Of a DNA stretch of 11,091 nt, positions 8,337 to 11,091 are shown piece after piece (the stretch's first letter is position 1; the number at the start of each line of letters is the position of its first letter). The stretch covers positions 1 through 11,091 of the forward strand of contig JAJRST010000460.1 in assembly GCA_024278645.1 (NCBI GenBank), given 5' to 3'. Origin of the DNA: a bacterium (GTDB lineage: Bacteria; Zhuqueibacterota; Zhuqueibacteria; Residuimicrobiales; Krinioviventaceae). Made by a program: the position numbers and the translations under genes. The notes under the pieces were generated by a model, which did not search any database, had not been told where the DNA came from, and saw nothing but the letters and a program-made list of their open reading frames with translations.

Positions 8337-9056
8337 TCACGGCAGTTGCAGCATGCCGTTTTGTATATCCAGGCATGCATGTTCAACATCCTCGGGACGC
8401 CCGATATCGCGCCAATACCTGTTTTTGATATCGTAGCCGATTATTCTTTTGCCCCGGCGGGCGGCGTCAATGTAGACGTCAATACTGTAAAAAATATCCG
8501 CGTCGATTTCTCGAAAAAGGGACGGTCTGACGACCTGAATGCCGCAAAAGCCGTAATTCATCCACTTCCCTGGACTGTCGCTTTTTCCGCGCCCCTTGAA
8601 ATTCATTTCCTCGTCAACACAGAGCGGACGGTCCGTCCGCCGCTTGTTAATCGCCAAAGTCGCCTCGGCGTTCTTTTCGACATGATATGAAAACAGGTGC
8701 GAATAGTCCATGTCGCATAAAATATCGACATTCTGCACTAAAACGGGATCGTCATCCGCATCCGTGAAAAAATCGAGCATCTTTTTTATGCCGCCGCCGG
8801 TATTCAGGATATGCTCCTCCAGGGAGCAATGGATTCTGATGCCGGATTTTTTGCTATAGTTTTCAAGAAACTGTTGTATTTGTGCCGCATGGTAATGCGC
8901 ATTCACGGCAATTTCATCAAAGCCTGCCTGTTCAAGTTGCTGTAAAACTATATATAACAGTGGCATACCGTCTACTGTGATCAATGCCTTGGGCGTTTTT
9001 TTCGATAATTTTTTCATACGCGTGCCGTAACCGGCGGCCAGAATCATTGCTTTCAT
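8337..9056 (-). CDS. murU: Sugar-1-phosphate nucleotidyltransferase, MurU-like (MurNAc-1-P uridylyltransferase)
   Basis: 239 residues. The N-terminal signature is AMILAAGYGTRM followed by TPKAL (Pro22, Lys23), the nucleotide-binding loop and catalytic lysine region of the NTP_transferase family. NTGGGI at 85-90 corresponds to the TGGGI sugar-binding loop of MurU. Asp111 in QNVDIL and Asp217 in RDIGRPEDVE are the likely magnesium ligands. The protein lacks the C-terminal left-handed helix acetyltransferase of GlmU, matching the short MurU length. MurU converts MurNAc alpha-1-phosphate and UTP into UDP-MurNAc in cell-wall recycling; mannose-1-phosphate guanylyltransferase or another sugar specificity remains possible from sequence alone. 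The start is fixed: a TGA in frame lies directly before the ATG. It begins 12 bases after the kinase stop with no clear Shine-Dalgarno, which suggests translational coupling to the kinase. Confidence 0.85.
   Translation of the reverse strand: MKAMILAAGYGTRMKKLSKKTPKALITVDGMPLLYIVLQQLEQAGFDEIAVNAHYHAAQIQQFLENYSKKSGIRIHCSLEEHILNTGGGIKKMLDFFTDADDDPVLVQNVDILCDMDYSHLFSYHVEKNAEATLAINKRRTDRPLCVDEEMNFKGRGKSDSPGKWMNYGFCGIQVVRPSLFREIDADIFYSIDVYIDAARRGKRIIGYDIKNRYWRDIGRPEDVEHACLDIQNGMLQLP
8339..8363 (+). terminator. Weak candidate terminator at the convergent gene ends
   Basis: ACGGCA (8339-8344) pairs with TGCCGT (8354-8359) around a nine-base loop, and is followed by TTTTG. It lies just past the stop of the small envelope protein and inside the 3' end of the minus-strand nucleotidyltransferase. 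The stem is short and the T-run is only four bases, so it could be incidental. Confidence 0.35.
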
Positions 9057-9068
9057 TCAACGCTCATT

Positions 9069-10136
9069 TTAAAATTCACGCAACCTGCTATTGCACAAAA
9101 TATCCTCGGAAAAGATTCGTTGCAGTTCATCCATTTTTAGAAAAATGCCGCTATGCTGCAAAAGGAACTCGATATTCATCAAACCATTGGGTATACTGGA
9201 AAGAAACTGCCGTTTTCCTTTTACCATTGAAAGAAACGCAAAAGCAGCCAGCGCTTGCAGAACACGAAGCAAAGCAAAATCATTAAAGCATCTTTTAAAG
9301 TCCCTCGTCGGGATTTTCAACGGCGTCAGCGTTGACAAATAAAAATCGATCATTTCCTCGCGAAAATTATTGTCAATGTTCACATAAGCGTCGAACAGGA
9401 GGGAGGCAAGGTCGTATTGCAGCGCTCCCTTGCGCCCGGATTGGTAGTCAATAAAATGCGGCGCCTCATTCATAATCATGATGTTTTTCGACTGGAAATC
9501 CCTGTACATAAAAAAAGGCGTCGGAATACGGGCCAGATGCGAGGCGAGCATGGAGAAATCGGCGGCAAGCTTATCCTTGTTGTAAGGAGCGGTTTTGAAA
9601 ACATGCAGAAAGCTGTTTTCAAAGTACAAAAGGTCGCGCATCATGGCATCATAATCAAAGTGGAGGGACTGGTAGCAATAGGAATAGTCGATCGTTGGAC
9701 CGGCGGAAATTTGAAATTCAGGCAGCCACTCGATCACCTTTTTATAGATATTCGTCAAGCGTCGATCTGCAAGGAAGCCTGAACAACAAGAGGCGACATA
9801 ATCGCAAAGCGTTACGTCGCCCAGGTCTTCTTCGATATAGATGCCCTCGTCTTGTTCATAATCGAATATTTTTGGGACCGGTATGGAGGATTTGTAAAAA
9901 TGATTTGTAAAGGCGACAAAGGCGTCATTTTCAGCCCTGTTCGCTCCGTAAATGCCGATATAGGATGAATCGAAATAAGAGAGCCGGAAAATATGCCGAT
10001 CCGAACCGTCTCCCTGCAATTTTATCACCTCATTGGGCGGATCGCCCATTGTTTTTTGGCACAGCTTTGCCAGCTTTTCCATAACTTTTTGCATATCGAA
10101 AATATAACCATTTTTATGGTGAGATTCAATCAACAC
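9069..10136 (-). CDS. amgK: Sugar kinase of the aminoglycoside phosphotransferase fold, AmgK-like
   Basis: 355 residues from a GTG at 10136. Residues 45-110 form the N-lobe with GSDRHIFRL and EEDLGD (103-106). The C-lobe has the catalytic loop YRDFQSKN (catalytic Asp213, Asn218) and the metal-binding FIDYQSGRKGALQYDLASLL (Asp230). These fit the APH/choline kinase fold and the AmgK branch, which phosphorylates the anomeric hydroxyl of MurNAc/GlcNAc. The gene directly precedes a MurU-like uridylyltransferase, the same pairing as in Pseudomonas cell-wall recycling, so AmgK is more likely than a drug-resistance kinase. The true start is uncertain: GTG 10136 has only a weak AGAG upstream, while ATG 10094 (MQKVMEKL) or ATG 10082 would remove an odd N-terminal extension; neither has a good Shine-Dalgarno. 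It is transcribed away from the tRNA gene. Confidence 0.85.
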   Translation of the reverse strand: MLIESHHKNGYIFDMQKVMEKLAKLCQKTMGDPPNEVIKLQGDGSDRHIFRLSYFDSSYIGIYGANRAENDAFVAFTNHFYKSSIPVPKIFDYEQDEGIYIEEDLGDVTLCDYVASCCSGFLADRRLTNIYKKVIEWLPEFQISAGPTIDYSYCYQSLHFDYDAMMRDLLYFENSFLHVFKTAPYNKDKLAADFSMLASHLARIPTPFFMYRDFQSKNIMIMNEAPHFIDYQSGRKGALQYDLASLLFDAYVNIDNNFREEMIDFYLSTLTPLKIPTRDFKRCFNDFALLRVLQALAAFAFLSMVKGKRQFLSSIPNGLMNIEFLLQHSGIFLKMDELQRIFSEDILCNSRLREF

Positions 10137-10169
10137 CGGCTCTAAAGAATCACAGTTGCAGAAAATATC

Positions 10170-10197
10170 TTGACTTTGAGTAAAAATATTGTAAATT
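10170..10197 (+). promoter_or_regulatory. Candidate promoter of tRNA-Ala
   Basis: TTGACT (10170-10175) and TAAATT (10192-10197) with a 16-base spacer, ending 16 bases before the mature tRNA. This fits a sigma-70 type promoter of a tRNA gene. The region is AT-rich and also serves the divergent kinase, for which I could not pick a clear promoter. Confidence 0.5.
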
Positions 10198-10213
10198 ATG
10201 GTCTCAATTTCAA

Positions 10214-10286
<73 letters not shown>

Positions 10287-10291
10287 CTAAA

Positions 10292-10316
10292 AGGCGTCAT
10301 TGCGATGCCTTTTTTT
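10292..10316 (+). terminator. Intrinsic terminator of tRNA-Ala
   Basis: AGGCGTC (10292-10298) pairs with GATGCCT (10304-10310; one G-U pair) around the loop ATTGC, followed by seven T in all (10310-10316). It lies 6 bases after the tRNA and separates it from leuS. Confidence 0.8.
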
Positions 10317-10347
10317 ATGCAAAACCCCGCTTTATCGCATACCTTTA

Positions 10348-10369
10348 GAACATTCTGCAACGGATGTTC
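10348..10369. repeat. Inverted repeat upstream of leuS
   Basis: GAACAT (10348-10353) and ATGTTC (10364-10369) are perfect inverted arms separated by ten bases. It could be an operator or a small hairpin. It lies between the tRNA terminator and the candidate leuS promoter. With six-base arms it could also occur by chance. Confidence 0.3.
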
Positions 10370-10397
10370 GCCCTGGTGGCTAATTGATTTTCAAAAC

Positions 10398-10426
10398 TTG
10401 CTTTTAAATCTTTAGATTATTAAATT
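10398..10426 (+). promoter_or_regulatory. Candidate leuS promoter
   Basis: TTGCTT (10398-10403) and TAAATT (10421-10426) with a 17-base spacer. The -10 hexamer is identical to that of the tRNA promoter candidate. This would give a leader of about 40 bases before the leuS start. The region is AT-rich, so other choices are possible. Confidence 0.4.
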
Positions 10427-10457
10427 ACAACTATTTATGAGAGCCTGGCATACCAAA

Positions 10458-10463
10458 AGAGGA
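10458..10463 (+). promoter_or_regulatory. Ribosome binding site deciding the leuS start
   Basis: AGAGGA lies 8 bases before the ATG at 10472. It overlaps the in-frame ATG at 10463, so that earlier start is unlikely. Confidence 0.65.
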
Positions 10464-10471
10464 TGGAAGCA

Positions 10472-11091
10472 ATGATTCCCGATTACGAGTTTTCAAAAAT
10501 TGAAAAAAAATGGCGGCAAGCATGGGAAGAAACAAAACTGTACAAAGTTGATCTGCAAAAAACGGACAACAAGTTGTACTGTCTGGTCATGTTTCTATAT
10601 CCGTCGGGCGACCGCTTGCATATCGGACACTGGTACAATTACGGACCGACAGATTCGTGGGCGAGATTCAAGCGAATGCAAGGCTATAATGTTTTTGAAC
10701 CGATGGGCTACGACGCCTTTGGCCTGCCCGCGGAAAACTACGCGATCAAGCATGGCGTTCATCCGGCGGTCAGCACCAATCAAAACATTGAAAATATTCG
10801 GGAACAATTAAAAGTCATGGGGGCCATGTATGACTGGAGCTGTGAAATCGACACCAGCAAGCCCGAATATTACAAGTGGACGCAATGGCTTTTCCTGCTT
10901 TTATATAAAAACGGTCTTGCCTATCGAAAAAAAGCGCCGGTCAATTGGTGTCCGTCCTGTCAGACGGTGCTCGCCAATGAACAGGTCGTCGATGGTCACT
11001 GCGAACGCTGCGAGACCGAAGTCTCGCAAAAGGATTTGAAGCAATGGTTCTTTAAAATTACCGATTACGCCGAAAAGCTTTTGCAGGGACA
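10472..11091 (+). CDS. leuS: Leucyl-tRNA synthetase, N-terminal part (3' cut by window end)
   Basis: 206 codons are visible and the frame is open to the window end; the full enzyme is usually 800-900 residues. It charges tRNA-Leu with leucine in the cytoplasm. The class I signature is HIGH at residues 50-53 in the context YPSGDRLHIGHWYNYGP, followed by GYDAFGLPAENYA at 79-91, typical of LeuS (other class I enzymes differ here). A zinc-binding module is visible as CPSC (160-163) and CERC (177-180). Relative to E. coli LeuS there is an extra Asp between YPSG and RLH, and MFLYPSG replaces MLPYPSG. The editing (CP1) domain, the KMSKS loop and the anticodon-binding domain lie beyond the window. 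The ATG at 10463 in the same frame is an alternative start. Confidence 0.96.
   Translation, partial: MIPDYEFSKIEKKWRQAWEETKLYKVDLQKTDNKLYCLVMFLYPSGDRLHIGHWYNYGPTDSWARFKRMQGYNVFEPMGYDAFGLPAENYAIKHGVHPAVSTNQNIENIREQLKVMGAMYDWSCEIDTSKPEYYKWTQWLFLLLYKNGLAYRKKAPVNWCPSCQTVLANEQVVDGHCERCETEVSQKDLKQWFFKITDYAEKLLQG

Noticed and set aside
9069..10136. Aminoglycoside resistance kinase
   Set aside because: The fold is shared, but the pairing with a MurU-like nucleotidyltransferase and the AmgK-type FIDYQSGRKGALQYDLASLL segment point to sugar metabolism; no mobile element or resistance context is present.
10348..10369. LexA/SOS box
   Set aside because: The arms GAACAT/ATGTTC look like part of a Gram-positive type SOS box, but the ten-base spacer is too long for that site, and leuS is not a typical SOS gene.
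10364..10387. Leader peptide MFALVAN for leucine attenuation of leuS
   Set aside because: It has one Leu codon only, no ribosome binding site and no downstream terminator/antiterminator, and it lies upstream of the best leuS promoter candidate.
10287..10471. T-box riboswitch ahead of leuS
   Set aside because: The region is short and AT-rich, with no T-box consensus (TGGnACCGCG-like) and no terminator directly before leuS.

Overview
The window looks like chromosomal core DNA from a Gram-negative bacterium of the Fibrobacterota-Chlorobiota-Bacteroidota side of the tree, most likely a Calditrichota/KSB1-type lineage. The evidence is a PorV/PorQ-like outer-membrane barrel, a secreted protein ending in a type IX secretion-like C-terminal domain, a second small outer-membrane protein, and a LeuS N-terminus with the YPSGDRLHIGH form that I associate with such lineages. 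The lineage is inferred from protein style, not from a marker-gene search. I see no phage, transposon, CRISPR or plasmid genes.

Layout. (1) 2-2623 (+): 3' part of a large secreted beta-propeller protein with a C-terminal sorting-type domain. (2) 2669-4582 (+): an outer-membrane protein that joins a PorV-like barrel, a coiled coil, an OmpA peptidoglycan-binding domain and an AMIN-like domain in one chain. Only 45 bases separate the two, so they are probably one transcript, closed by a strong intrinsic terminator at 4625-4655. (3) 4656-7718 (+): a short DNA polymerase III alpha subunit of DnaE2/ImuC style, starting directly on the terminator's T-tract. (4) 7742-8332 (+): a small exported, probably beta-barrel protein. 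(5) 8337-10136 (-): two genes pointing the other way, a sugar kinase (AmgK-like) followed by a nucleotidyltransferase (MurU-like), convergent with gene 4 and divergent from the tRNA. (6) 10214-10286 (+): tRNA-Ala(GGC) with its own promoter and terminator. (7) 10472-11091 (+): 5' part of leuS, cut by the window end.

Functional themes. The first pair suggests an envelope module: a secreted cargo beside a peptidoglycan-anchored outer-membrane protein of the family that handles type IX cargo. The minus-strand pair suggests salvage of cell-wall sugars to UDP-MurNAc by anomeric kinase plus uridylyltransferase. The polymerase has lost expected PHP metal ligands and the C-terminal tau-binding region, and its position on a terminator suggests low or conditional expression. 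The tRNA and leuS are ordinary translation genes. No stretch over 300 bases lacks a gene; the longest gap (10287-10471) holds a terminator, a candidate promoter and an inverted repeat.
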